NCBI GenBank assembly: GCA_035515055.1
Contig: DATJBV010000014.1
Coordinates: 1 to 12,564, forward strand
Reading direction: 5' to 3'
DNA from: Pollutimonas sp035515055
Lineage (GTDB): Bacteria; Pseudomonadota; Gammaproteobacteria; Burkholderiales; Burkholderiaceae_B
DNA length: 12,564 bases
A program made the position numbers and the translations under genes. The notes beneath the pieces are model-generated. The model did not search any database and was not told the DNA's origin. It saw only the letters and a program-made list of their open reading frames with translations. This document shows positions 7,399 to 12,564 of this stretch, in pieces. Every line of letters begins with the position of its first letter. Position 1 is the first letter of the stretch.

Positions 7399-8059
7399 AT
7401 TGGCGCGGCGCCCCCGGCCGCCAGGCCGGCACCCGACTCATTACGGAGTCGAATAGCTGGCTATGCAGCCATGCGTCCAACCATTGCCGCAACGCATGCC
7501 AGGCTTGCCGGTCGAACCAGTCCCTGTCCGTGAACGCAAACTGCCTGACAAAAGGCATGATCGCCGCATCGGCCAGGCTGATATGGTCGCCGAATAAATA
7601 CGGTTGTTCCCGCAGGCGGCCATCCAGCCCGAATAGCCACGACGCACCGCGGTCACGGTATTCGGTGGCGACTGCGCCGGGGTAGCGCTGCGGGTACTTG
7701 AACCGGTCCAGATCGCCCTTGAAACCCTGATCGCATTCATCGATCAAGGAAAGCATGGCGTCGAGGGTCTGCTGGGCTGGATTCAGCCAATTGCCTGGAT
7801 CATTCTGCCCGAGCGCCCACATCATGATCGCCAGGCTTTGATCGATGACGGCGCCGTCGGTGTCGACCAGCACGGGCACGGTGGCTTTGGGCGAGGCGTC
7901 CAGCAGCGCCTGCGGTTTGTCTTTCAGGACAACCTCGCGCAGCTCGCACAAACTGTCGCTTATAACGATGGCCAGGCGGGCGCGCATGGCGTAAGGGCAA
8001 CGCCGGAACGAATAAAGTACAGGTACCGTACTGGAGACCATGACGCGGGGCCGCTCCAT
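7379..8059 (-). CDS. Glutathione S-transferase family protein
   Basis: A cytoplasmic thioredoxin-fold plus helical-domain protein of up to 226 residues. Seen: 'LYSFRRCPYAMRARLA' (15-30), where Cys21-Pro-Tyr-Ala suggests a Cys-type (omega or beta-like) active site; the cis-proline segment 'ATVPVLVD' (59-66); 'DQSLAIMMW' (73-81), matching the glutathione gamma-glutamyl site; and 'ISLADAAIMPFVRQFAF' in the C-terminal domain, a typical GST helix-capping motif. The substrate is unknown. ATG at 8059 lies 10 bases past the trhO stop, and ATG at 8041 would give 220 residues; neither has a well-spaced Shine-Dalgarno, so the start is uncertain. It is probably cotranscribed with trhO. The 3' end overlaps fabI tail to tail by 20 bp. 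Confidence 0.88.
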   Translation of the reverse strand: MERPRVMVSSTVPVLYSFRRCPYAMRARLAIVISDSLCELREVVLKDKPQALLDASPKATVPVLVDTDGAVIDQSLAIMMWALGQNDPGNWLNPAQQTLDAMLSLIDECDQGFKGDLDRFKYPQRYPGAVATEYRDRGASWLFGLDGRLREQPYLFGDHISLADAAIMPFVRQFAFTDRDWFDRQAWHALRQWLDAWLHSQLFDSVMSRVPAWRPGAPRQFIPCRE

Positions 8060-8069
8060 CAGTGCAACG

Positions 8070-9026
8070 CTATAACGCCTTGCTTGCCGCCTTTTTCACC
8101 TCGACGCGAACACCTATATGACGCTCGGACCGCTTGCGGGCCAGTTCCACCTGTTTCTGCCGTTCGGCAAAGCGGCGCTTCTGTTCGGGCGTATGCATGT
8201 CGTGGCAATGCGGGCAGCTTACGCCTTCCACAAAGTGCTCGGACTGTTTATCTTCGGCACTTAGCGGTAGCCGACAGGCGCGGCAGAATTCATACTTGCC
8301 TGTTTCCAATCCGTGTTTGACCGAGACGCGCTCATCGAAGACAAAACACTCGCCATCCCAGCGGCTTTGATCCGGCGCAACCGTTTCCAGGTACTTCAGG
8401 ATGCCACCTTCCAGGTGGTAGACCTCGTCGAAACCCAGCGTGCGCATGTAGGCGGTGGACTTTTCGCAGCGAATGCCGCCCGTGCAAAACATGGCCAACT
8501 TCGGTTTGTTATGCAGCACGCCGCCTTCGGCTGACTGCTCTTTTACCCAAGCCGGGAATTCGGTGAAGCTGGTGGTGTGCGGATTTACCGCGCGATTGAA
8601 CGTGCCGATAGAGACTTCATAGTCATTGCGTGTGTCGACAACAACAACGTCGGGATCGTCGATCAGGGCATTCCAGTCTTCGGGCTTGACGTAAGTGCCC
8701 GCCATGGTGGCCGCGTGGACATTGGGCACGCCCAGCGTCACGATCTCGCGCTTAAGCTTTACCTTCATGCGGTAAAACGGCATTTTTTGCGCGTGGGATT
8801 CTTTGTGCACCAGATCGGCGAAACGCGGATCGAGGCGCAGATAATTCAAGACGGCGCGGACCCCCTGAGCGGGGCCGGCGATTGTCCCGTTGATTCCCTC
8901 TTCGGCCAAAAGCAACGTGCCTTTTACGTCGTGAGATTCGCAAACCGCCAGCAATGGCGCCTGTAAAGCGGTGTAGTCGGGAAGCTGAACAAACTTGTAG
9001 AGTGCCGCAATGAGGAAATCAGACAT
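8070..9026 (-). CDS. trhO: tRNA uridine(34) hydroxylase TrhO (rhodanese-related, YceA family)
   Basis: TrhO performs O2-dependent hydroxylation of wobble uridine 34 to 5-hydroxyuridine in certain tRNAs, a step towards cmo5U/mo5U. The 318-residue protein has the N-terminal acylphosphatase-like domain ('GTLLLAEEGINGTIAG', 36-51), the central rhodanese domain with 'VVVDTRNDYEVSIGTF' (128-143) and the active-site loop 'CTGGIRCEKS' (Cys181, Cys187). A C-terminal CxxC pair follows (Cys248/Cys251 and Cys271/Cys274) that may bind metal, and a Lys/Arg-rich tail. It starts 46 bp after the 55-codon gene, and the GST-like gene follows 10 bp later. The Shine-Dalgarno is weak. Identification is firm from motif order and length. 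Confidence 0.95.
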   Translation of the reverse strand: MSDFLIAALYKFVQLPDYTALQAPLLAVCESHDVKGTLLLAEEGINGTIAGPAQGVRAVLNYLRLDPRFADLVHKESHAQKMPFYRMKVKLKREIVTLGVPNVHAATMAGTYVKPEDWNALIDDPDVVVVDTRNDYEVSIGTFNRAVNPHTTSFTEFPAWVKEQSAEGGVLHNKPKLAMFCTGGIRCEKSTAYMRTLGFDEVYHLEGGILKYLETVAPDQSRWDGECFVFDERVSVKHGLETGKYEFCRACRLPLSAEDKQSEHFVEGVSCPHCHDMHTPEQKRRFAERQKQVELARKRSERHIGVRVEVKKAASKAL

Positions 9027-9042
9027 GTCTCGTTAACATTTA

Positions 9043-9058
9043 TAAGGCCGAAGCCCTA
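9043..9058 (-). other. UUCG-tetraloop hairpin between the small gene and trhO
   Basis: On the minus strand TAGGGC-TTCG-GCCTTA can form a 6-bp stem (one G-U pair) closed by the very stable C(UUCG)G loop. No run of T follows, so it is not a canonical terminator. It lies 17 bases before the trhO start and could reduce read-through, protect the 3' end of the upstream message, or limit ribosome access to trhO. Confidence 0.4.
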
Positions 9059-9072
9059 CAGTTTAACGCCAA

Positions 9073-9240
9073 TTAGCTAGGCTCTTTGGTGTGCTTCTTG
9101 CCGTAACGCTCGTTGCCAACGCCGCTCATGCTGATAATGTTCGGAGCCGACGCTTTTTTGGCACGCTCTTCATTGATGAGCTGCTGGACACCGGTTTGAA
9201 GCGGGCGAAAGGGAGTGGGCGTACGTGGTTTAACTAACAT
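9073..9240 (-). CDS. Small protein of unknown function, 55 residues
   Basis: A 55-residue frame, 'MLVKPRTPTPFRPLQTGVQQ...NERYGKKHTKEPS', starts at ATG 9240 and stops at TAA 9073. AAGAGG lies seven bases before the ATG, a near-ideal ribosome binding site, and a plausible Pho-box promoter lies upstream. I do not recognise a family. The protein is basic (many Lys and Arg), Pro-rich at the N-terminus, and has no Cys, no signal peptide and no membrane segment, so a cytoplasmic or nucleic-acid/ribosome-associated role is conceivable but unproven. It fills the otherwise unexplained gap between trhO and pckG and may share a transcript with trhO and the GST-like gene. That it is a real gene is inferred from the ribosome binding site, codon composition and position. 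Confidence 0.65.
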   Translation of the reverse strand: MLVKPRTPTPFRPLQTGVQQLINEERAKKASAPNIISMSGVGNERYGKKHTKEPS

Positions 9241-9247
9241 TACAAAG

Positions 9248-9253
9248 CCTCTT
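9248..9253 (-). promoter_or_regulatory. Ribosome binding site of the 55-codon gene
   Basis: AAGAGG on the minus strand, seven bases before the ATG at 9240. It is the main evidence that this short frame is translated. Confidence 0.65.
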
Positions 9254-9286
9254 CATTAAAGATGATTGCCAAGTGTGTGAAGTACC

Positions 9287-9320
9287 AACATACACCATTA
9301 CGATGACAATTGCATGACAA
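9287..9320 (-). promoter_or_regulatory. Putative PhoB-dependent promoter (Pho box plus -10)
   Basis: On the minus strand two 7-bp direct repeats TTGTCAT are separated by GCAA (9303-9320). The E. coli Pho box is two CTGTCAT-like repeats with a 4-bp spacer; each repeat here matches 6 of 7. Ten bases downstream lies TATGTT (9287-9292), a plausible -10. From memory, phoA has the same box-to--10 spacing. No separate -35 is seen, as expected for activation by PhoB. The predicted start near 9280 gives a leader of about 40 bases before the 55-codon gene. Confidence 0.5.
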
Positions 9321-9351
9321 TTAAGGGAATATAGCTACAAACCCTGACATG

Positions 9352-11202
9352 TTAGGCACTTTCCCCCAATCGTTGGACAAGCCGCTCATGAACATGGCTT
9401 AACTCGTTTGGCAACCGGAAACGCAGCCGCTGGAACAGTTCGGCGTGCAAGGCAAGTTCCTTTTCCCACTTCAGTCGGTCTATGGCGGTAATCCGATGGA
9501 AAGCTTCCTTGCCGAAGTCGAGGCCGTCCCATGTGATGTCGGTGTAGTTGGGCGTCACGCCGAATAAGTTATCGCGGCCCCCTGCGGAACCGTCCAGGCG
9601 CTCAAGCATCCATTTCAGGACCCGCATGTTTTCACCGAAGCCGGGCCAAATGAACTTGCCGGTGTCGTCGATTTGAAACCAGTTCACGCAGTAGAAACGC
9701 GGCAATGTAGCGCCGGCCGCTTCCAGCCGCCTGCCCAGCTCCAGCCAGTGTGCGAAGTAGGAACTCATGTCGTAGCCGCAAAATGGCAGCATGGCGAATG
9801 GATCCCGGCGGACGACGCCAAGCGTGCCGGCGGCCGCCGCCGTCGTTTGGGACCCCATCGTCGCCCCCATGTACACGCCCTCCTCCCAACTGCGGGCCTC
9901 GGTCACGAGGGGCACCGTGTCCGCGCGGCGGCCGCCCACAATAAAGGCGTCGATCGCGACCCCGTTGGGGTTGTCCCATTCGGGGTCTATCACCGGGTTC
10001 CGCACGGCTGCCACGGTAAATCGCGCGTTGGGGTGCGCCGCCTTGCGGCCGCAATCGGGCGTCCAGTCCTTTCCTTGCCAGTCGATGCAATGCTGGGGCG
10101 GCGCACTCATGCCTTCCCACCAGACGTCGCCCTCGTCGGTGAGCGCTACGTTCGTGAAGATGACATCGCCGCGCAGCGAGGCCATGCAGTTGAAGTTGGT
10201 TTTCTCGTTTGTGCCCGGCGCGACCCCGAAGTATCCGGCTTCCGGGTTGATTGCGTATAGCCTTCCATCGGGACCGGGCTTGATCCAGGCGATATCGTCG
10301 CCTATTGTCGTCACTTTCCAGCCAGACAATGATTTTGGCGGGATCAGCATGGCGAAATTGGTCTTGCCGCAAGCAGAGGGAAACGCGGCTGCCACGTGCA
10401 TTTTCTTGCCCTCTGGCGACGTAACGCCCAGGATGAGCATGTGTTCCGCCAGCCAACCTTCATCGCGGCCCATGGTCGACGCGATGCGCAAGGCAAAGCA
10501 CTTCTTGCCCAGCAATGCGTTGCCGCCATAACCGGACCCGAAAGACCATATTTCGCGGCTTTCCGGGTAATGGACAATGTACTTTACCGGGTTGCATGGC
10601 CACGCGACGTCGGCCTGGCCGCGAAGCAGCGGCTTGCCCACGGAATGCACGCAAGGCACATAGCTTCCTTCGGCGCCCAATACGTCATAGACCTGCTTGC
10701 CCATGCGAGTCATTAAACGCATGTTGACGACCACATACGGCGAATCCGTCAGCTCGATACCGACGTGCGCAATGGGCGACCCCAGCGGTCCCATGGAAAA
10801 CGGCACAACATACAGCGTTCGCCCGCGCATGCACCCGGCGAAAAGCCCCGCGAGCGTCGTGCGCATCTCGGCCGGTTCCGCCCAGTTATTGGTGGGACCC
10901 GCATCTTCCTTTTTCTCGCAGCAGATAAACGTGCGGTCCTCGACACGGGCGACGTCATTCGGATCGGACCACGCCAGATACGAGTTCGGCCGCTTTTGAG
11001 GATTTAAGCGACGTAGCGTGCCGGCCTTCACCATCTGGTTGCACAACCGATCGTACTCGTCTTGCGAACCATCGCACCACTCGATGCTGTCGGGCTGCGT
11101 CAAGAGCGCGACAGAGGCAACCCAGGCTTTGAGCCCTTCGTGATGCACCCAGTCCGGGGCGGTCAAATCGACAGGCACTTGTTGGTTAGCTACTGCGTCC
11201 AT
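9352..11202 (-). CDS. pckG: Phosphoenolpyruvate carboxykinase (GTP)
   Basis: This enzyme converts oxaloacetate and GTP to phosphoenolpyruvate, CO2 and GDP, the entry step of gluconeogenesis. From ATG at 11202 the protein is 616 residues, typical of the GTP-dependent class. Seen: 'FSMGPLGSPIAHVGIELTDS' (135-154), 'YGGNALLGKKC' (225-235), the P-loop 'PSACGKTNFAML' (275-286) with the class-typical Cys278, the Asp-containing 'IGDDIAW' metal site, the loop 'NPEAGYFGVAPGTN', and the nucleobase-binding 'FWPGFG'-like segment ('FIWPGFGENMR') near the C-terminus. An in-frame ATG at 11229 lacks a spaced ribosome binding site, whereas GGAG lies seven bases before 11202, so the shorter start is preferred. 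No terminator is evident after the stop. The promoter must lie in the divergent region shared with csbD. Confidence 0.97.
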   Translation of the reverse strand: MDAVANQQVPVDLTAPDWVHHEGLKAWVASVALLTQPDSIEWCDGSQDEYDRLCNQMVKAGTLRRLNPQKRPNSYLAWSDPNDVARVEDRTFICCEKKEDAGPTNNWAEPAEMRTTLAGLFAGCMRGRTLYVVPFSMGPLGSPIAHVGIELTDSPYVVVNMRLMTRMGKQVYDVLGAEGSYVPCVHSVGKPLLRGQADVAWPCNPVKYIVHYPESREIWSFGSGYGGNALLGKKCFALRIASTMGRDEGWLAEHMLILGVTSPEGKKMHVAAAFPSACGKTNFAMLIPPKSLSGWKVTTIGDDIAWIKPGPDGRLYAINPEAGYFGVAPGTNEKTNFNCMASLRGDVIFTNVALTDEGDVWWEGMSAPPQHCIDWQGKDWTPDCGRKAAHPNARFTVAAVRNPVIDPEWDNPNGVAIDAFIVGGRRADTVPLVTEARSWEEGVYMGATMGSQTTAAAAGTLGVVRRDPFAMLPFCGYDMSSYFAHWLELGRRLEAAGATLPRFYCVNWFQIDDTGKFIWPGFGENMRVLKWMLERLDGSAGGRDNLFGVTPNYTDITWDGLDFGKEAFHRITAIDRLKWEKELALHAELFQRLRFRLPNELSHVHERLVQRLGESA

Positions 11203-11209
11203 GGGTAAT

Positions 11210-11213
11210 CTCC
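11210..11213 (-). promoter_or_regulatory. Shine-Dalgarno deciding the pckG start
   Basis: GGAG on the minus strand, seven bases before ATG at 11202. This favours the 616-residue protein over the 625-residue alternative starting at 11229. Confidence 0.6.
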
Positions 11214-11299
11214 GTAAAAACTGCTGCATACCTTTATACCGTCGGGCGGCCGCTTGCGTTCGCTCAGGTTAAAAGGGGCATGCTAAACCGTTTCTCAAC

Positions 11300-11329
11300 C
11301 CGGCGCATCCGTTCGTTGGCGGACGCCGG
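11300..11329. repeat. Imperfect inverted repeat, candidate upstream activator site for csbD
   Basis: CCGGCG (11300-11305) pairs with CGCCGG (11324-11329), and inside it TCCG (11308-11311) pairs with CGGA (11320-11323). It sits about 50-75 bp upstream of the -24 element, within the range where sigma-54 enhancer-binding proteins often bind. GC-rich repeats arise easily by chance here, so the role is inference. Confidence 0.35.
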
Positions 11330-11375
11330 TGAGCGATCCCGCGGGAAGCCCATCCCGCCATGCGATGGAGTATCG

Positions 11376-11391
11376 TGGCACGCAAATTGCT
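11376..11391 (+). promoter_or_regulatory. Putative sigma-54 (RpoN) -24/-12 promoter for csbD
   Basis: TGGCACG-CAAA-TTGCT at 11376-11391 matches the sigma-54 consensus TGGCACG-N4-TTGCW at every defined position, with the required GG-N10-GC spacing. It points at csbD, and the predicted start near 11402 gives a leader of about 67 bases. It implies activation by an unknown enhancer-binding protein. Confidence 0.7.
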
Positions 11392-11416
11392 GTCTTCGCG
11401 TCCAAGCGGTGGTTTC

Positions 11417-11437
11417 AGGCATGCAATCGGCATGCCT
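11417..11437. repeat. Perfect 8-bp inverted repeat in the csbD leader
   Basis: AGGCATGC (11417-11424) and GCATGCCT (11430-11437) are perfect complements around a 5-base loop AATCG. If transcription starts near 11402, this forms a hairpin at about +16 to +36, ending 18 bases before the ribosome binding site. It could be a 5' stabilising stem or a dyad operator. No T-run follows, so it is not a terminator. Confidence 0.5.
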
Positions 11438-11468
11438 CGCCGTGCAACAACCGACGAGAGGTCAGACG

Positions 11469-11651
11469 ATGGATAAGGATCGTGTGAAAGGCGCCGCTAA
11501 AGAAGTCAAGGGCGCAGTGAAAGAAACCGTAGGCAAGGCAACCAAGAGCCGCGATACTGAGGCTGAAGGCAAGATCGAAAAAAACGTGGGAACCGCCCAA
11601 CGCAAGGTCGGTGAAACCAAAGACAGTGTCCGCGACGCCGTCAAGAAATGA
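11469..11651 (+). CDS. CsbD family stress-response protein
   Basis: A 60-residue, Lys/Glu/Ala-rich, probably helical hydrophilic protein with the CsbD-family pattern: 'MDKDRVKGAAKEVKGAVKE' at the start, then 'GKATKSRDTEAEGKIEKNVG' and 'AQRKVGETKDSVRDAVKK'. No Cys, Trp, signal peptide or membrane segment is present. CsbD/YjbJ proteins are abundant under general stress, but their biochemical role is unknown. GAGAGG (11456-11461) lies seven bases before ATG at 11469 and fixes this start; the frame opens further upstream to 11280, but that part covers the promoter and is not protein-like. The gene appears monocistronic: its own sigma-54 type promoter lies upstream and a strong terminator lies 24 bp downstream. 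Confidence 0.9.
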   Translation: MDKDRVKGAAKEVKGAVKETVGKATKSRDTEAEGKIEKNVGTAQRKVGETKDSVRDAVKK

Positions 11652-11675
11652 GCCCTCCCGCCCGGCAAGGTGACC

Positions 11676-11709
11676 GCCCGCGAAGGCAAAGGCCTTGCGG
11701 GCTTTTTTT
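11676..11709 (+). terminator. Rho-independent terminator of csbD
   Basis: GCCCGC (11676-11681) pairs with GCGGGC (11697-11702) and AAGGC (11683-11687) with GCCTT (11692-11696), with loop AAAG and one bulged G, followed by seven T (11703-11709). It ends rightward transcription. The convergent gene begins its stop codon at 11723. Confidence 0.93.
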
Positions 11710-11722
11710 GGCCGACCGAAGA

Positions 11723-12100
11723 TTATCGGGTGATTTGCGCGGCCGTCTCCAGGTACTTCCGCCCCTGAGTCTTGACTTCGTCAAAATCTTCACGCTCCGA
11801 ACCGACATGGACGCGCTCGAGGGTTTTCGCAACCTCAACCAGTTCCACACGAATCTTGTCCAGTGCGTTTTCAAGCGTATAGCTCAGTTCATGCACTTTA
11901 GCCATGTCCGCCGGCTCCAGCTTGTCCTTGGCGAGAATGGCTGCCAGCGCCTTGTTGTGCTGCGCTAAGTTAGCGTAGGCCTCGGTCAGTGTTCCGGCGG
12001 ATTTACCTTGAAAATGATCGGGACGCTGCTGTGCATGCGCCACCCCCGAAAGGCTAAGGACGAAAACAGTACCGGCAACCAGCATGGACAGGCTTTTCAT
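11723..12100 (-). CDS. Small secreted/periplasmic protein resembling DUF6746
   Basis: A 125-residue protein with a clear Sec signal peptide: Lys2, a hydrophobic core, and 'GVAHA' with predicted cleavage after Ala23, leaving about 102 residues in the periplasm. The mature part begins 'QQRPDHFQGKSAGTLTEAYA' and contains 'VHELSYTLENALDKIRVEL' and 'TLERVHVGSE', which I recall as the pattern of the DUF6746 family; this is from memory and not confirmed. It is predicted to be all helical and has no Cys. The function is unknown. AAGGA lies six bases before ATG at 12100. The upstream DNA holds a consensus -10 and a long hairpin. It converges on csbD. Confidence 0.85.
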   Translation of the reverse strand: MKSLSMLVAGTVFVLSLSGVAHAQQRPDHFQGKSAGTLTEAYANLAQHNKALAAILAKDKLEPADMAKVHELSYTLENALDKIRVELVEVAKTLERVHVGSEREDFDEVKTQGRKYLETAAQITR

Positions 12101-12114
12101 TGCAATTCCTTCGT

Positions 12115-12136
12115 ATGGACAAGTAATGGACTAGTG
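12115..12136. repeat. Tandem 11-bp direct repeat upstream of the DUF6746-like gene
   Basis: ATGGACAAGTA (12115-12125) is followed directly by ATGGACTAGTG (12126-12136), 9 of 11 identical and about one helical turn apart. It could be a response-regulator site or a small duplication. It lies 15 bp upstream of the ATG, which makes a role at the RNA level equally possible. Confidence 0.35.
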
Positions 12137-12157
12137 AATTTGAGGGTCCTTCATGCA

Positions 12158-12187
12158 ATCATCTTTTGGTTGCTCGCCAAAGATGAT
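12158..12187. repeat. Long imperfect hairpin in the probable leader of the DUF6746-like gene
   Basis: ATCATCTTTTGG (12158-12169) pairs with CCAAAGATGAT (12177-12187), 11 bp with one unpaired T, around a 7-base loop. No T-run follows on either strand, so it is not a terminator. If the -10 at 12204-12209 is used, the hairpin lies near the 5' end of the leftward transcript. An operator is the other reading. Confidence 0.5.
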
Positions 12188-12203
12188 AATGGGAACCGTT
12201 CGT

Positions 12204-12209
12204 ATTATA
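12204..12209 (-). promoter_or_regulatory. Consensus -10 (TATAAT) for the DUF6746-like gene
   Basis: The minus strand reads TATAAT here, a perfect sigma-70 -10. The position 17 bases upstream reads AGGCGT, a poor -35, so it would need an activator or be weak. It implies a leader of about 95 bases that includes the hairpin. Confidence 0.35.
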
Positions 12210-12254
12210 TAGAAAAGGCTAGGAATACGCCTGGTGGGGCTAAATGGATTATTC

Positions 12255-12271
12255 CACTATCCTGAATAGTG
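12255..12271. repeat. Small inverted repeat in the intergenic region
   Basis: CACTAT (12255-12260) and ATAGTG (12266-12271) are complementary around CCTGA. It might be an operator half-site pair for the rightward reductase gene, but it is short and could be chance. Confidence 0.25.
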
Positions 12272-12393
12272 CATGTTCGACGGCCACCTTTATTCATACA
12301 AGCGAACCTATTACAGTAAGTCGACGGTTGGCTCGGGACTACGTCATCGCGTAAACGAGCGCACATAAAGGATCAGCAAACAAAGGAAGCACT

Positions 12394-12564
12394 ATGGGAC
12401 TTCTCCTGGACGGAAAATGGCATGACGAGTGGTACGACACAGCCAGCACGGGTGGGCGCTTCGTACGCGGCGACGCGCAGTTTCGCAACTGGATCACTTC
12501 CGATGGCGGCGCCGGCCCAAGCGGAACCGGCGGATTCAGGGCCGAGCCCGGGCGCTATCATCTG
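12394..12564 (+). CDS. Glutathionyl-hydroquinone reductase (YqjG/ECM4 family), N-terminal part
   Basis: The first 57 codons of a gene that continues past the window. The N-terminus 'MGLLLDGKWHDEWYDTASTG' followed by 'GRFVRGDAQFRNWIT' and 'GGFRAEPGRYHL' is characteristic of Xi-class glutathione transferases, which reduce glutathionyl-hydroquinones to hydroquinones using glutathione. The catalytic 'CPWAHR' segment would follow just outside the window. AGGA (12384-12387) lies six bases before the ATG. Together with gloB and the GST-like gene it is the third glutathione-dependent enzyme here, though it is not in an operon with them. Family assignment rests on recalled similarity of this well-conserved N-terminus. 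Confidence 0.9.
   Translation, partial: MGLLLDGKWHDEWYDTASTGGRFVRGDAQFRNWITSDGGAGPSGTGGFRAEPGRYHL

Larger units (their letters stand above)
11203..11468. other. Divergent pckG/csbD intergenic region
   Basis: These 266 bp hold the leader and promoter of pckG leftward and of csbD rightward. For pckG I see only a TATAAA (minus strand, 11233-11238) with no matching -35. For csbD there is a sigma-54 type promoter and flanking inverted repeats, listed separately. The 10-bp palindrome TCCCGCGGGA (11337-11346) and a second ATCCCGC (11352-11358) also lie here, without an assigned role. Confidence 0.6.
12101..12393. other. Divergent intergenic region before the DUF6746-like and hydroquinone reductase genes
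   Basis: These 293 bp are AT-richer than the surrounding genes and contain no convincing gene. They hold a short tandem repeat, a long imperfect hairpin, a consensus -10 facing leftward and a small inverted repeat, each listed separately. I see no convincing promoter facing the rightward reductase gene. Confidence 0.6.

Noticed and set aside
7414..7429. CCGGCC-GCCA-GGCCGG hairpin near the fabI/GST junction as a terminator
   Set aside because: It lacks a T-run on either strand and lies in the coding sequence of the GST-like gene; chance GC-rich symmetry is enough.
9324..9345. Imperfect dyad AGGG...CCCT after pckG as its terminator
   Set aside because: Only 8 of 11 positions pair, with mismatches in the middle and no T-run.
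11229..11280. Conventional sigma-70 promoter for pckG around TATAAA
   Set aside because: No acceptable -35 at 16-18 bp upstream, so it is not called as a promoter.
12008..12265. Rightward open frame of 85 codons
   Set aside because: It begins antisense to the signal peptide of the DUF6746-like gene, crosses the intergenic hairpin and has no ribosome binding site.
12286..12393. Sigma-70 promoter for the hydroquinone reductase gene
   Set aside because: TTGGCT with a -10-like TAAACG 18 bp on is too far from consensus.
1..12564. CRISPR array, insertion sequence, tRNA/rRNA, prophage or defence island
   Set aside because: No repeated spacers, transposase or terminal repeats, no cloverleaf RNA pattern, and no recognisable defence or phage proteins were seen.

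Overview
The window looks like ordinary chromosomal DNA from a GC-rich betaproteobacterium, most likely Burkholderiales and probably Alcaligenaceae (Bordetella, Achromobacter or Pusillimonas-like). The basis is the protein content: GTP-type PEP carboxykinase, FabI, TrhO, MltD, a CsbD-like protein and a glutathionyl-hydroquinone reductase, with the gloB / YafS-like methyltransferase / rnhA cluster. The genus is an inference. I see no insertion sequence, phage gene, CRISPR array, tRNA or rRNA.

Layout. Positions 1-4382 hold four leftward genes: a YafS-like methyltransferase, rnhA, an RND periplasmic adaptor and an RND permease cut by the window edge. Two of the junctions are 4-base ATGA overlaps. 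Divergent from them, 4401-7398 carries gloB, mltD and fabI rightward in a tight, probably operonic row. From 8059 leftward lies a glutathione S-transferase-like gene whose 3' end overlaps fabI tail to tail by 20 bp. Upstream of it are trhO (tRNA U34 hydroxylation) and a 55-codon small gene (9073-9240) with a good ribosome binding site. Then comes pckG (9352-11202, leftward). A 266-bp divergent region separates pckG from a csbD-like stress gene, which ends in a strong intrinsic terminator. A small secreted protein resembling DUF6746 (11723-12100, leftward) and the first 57 codons of a glutathionyl-hydroquinone reductase (12394 onward) close the window.

Functional themes are mainly housekeeping: RNA/DNA hybrid removal, methylglyoxal and quinone detoxification with glutathione, peptidoglycan remodelling, fatty-acid synthesis, tRNA modification and gluconeogenesis, plus a drug-efflux pump.

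The most interesting signals are regulatory. (1) A close match to a sigma-54 (-24/-12) promoter lies in front of csbD, with inverted repeats both upstream, where an enhancer-binding protein could sit, and in the leader. (2) A Pho-box-like pair of TTGTCAT repeats, spaced 10 bp from a plausible -10, lies in front of the unrecognised 55-codon gene. (3) An 11-bp tandem duplication at the gloB/mltD junction creates a four-codon ORF that links the two genes through two ATGA overlaps. I found no convincing new multi-gene system.
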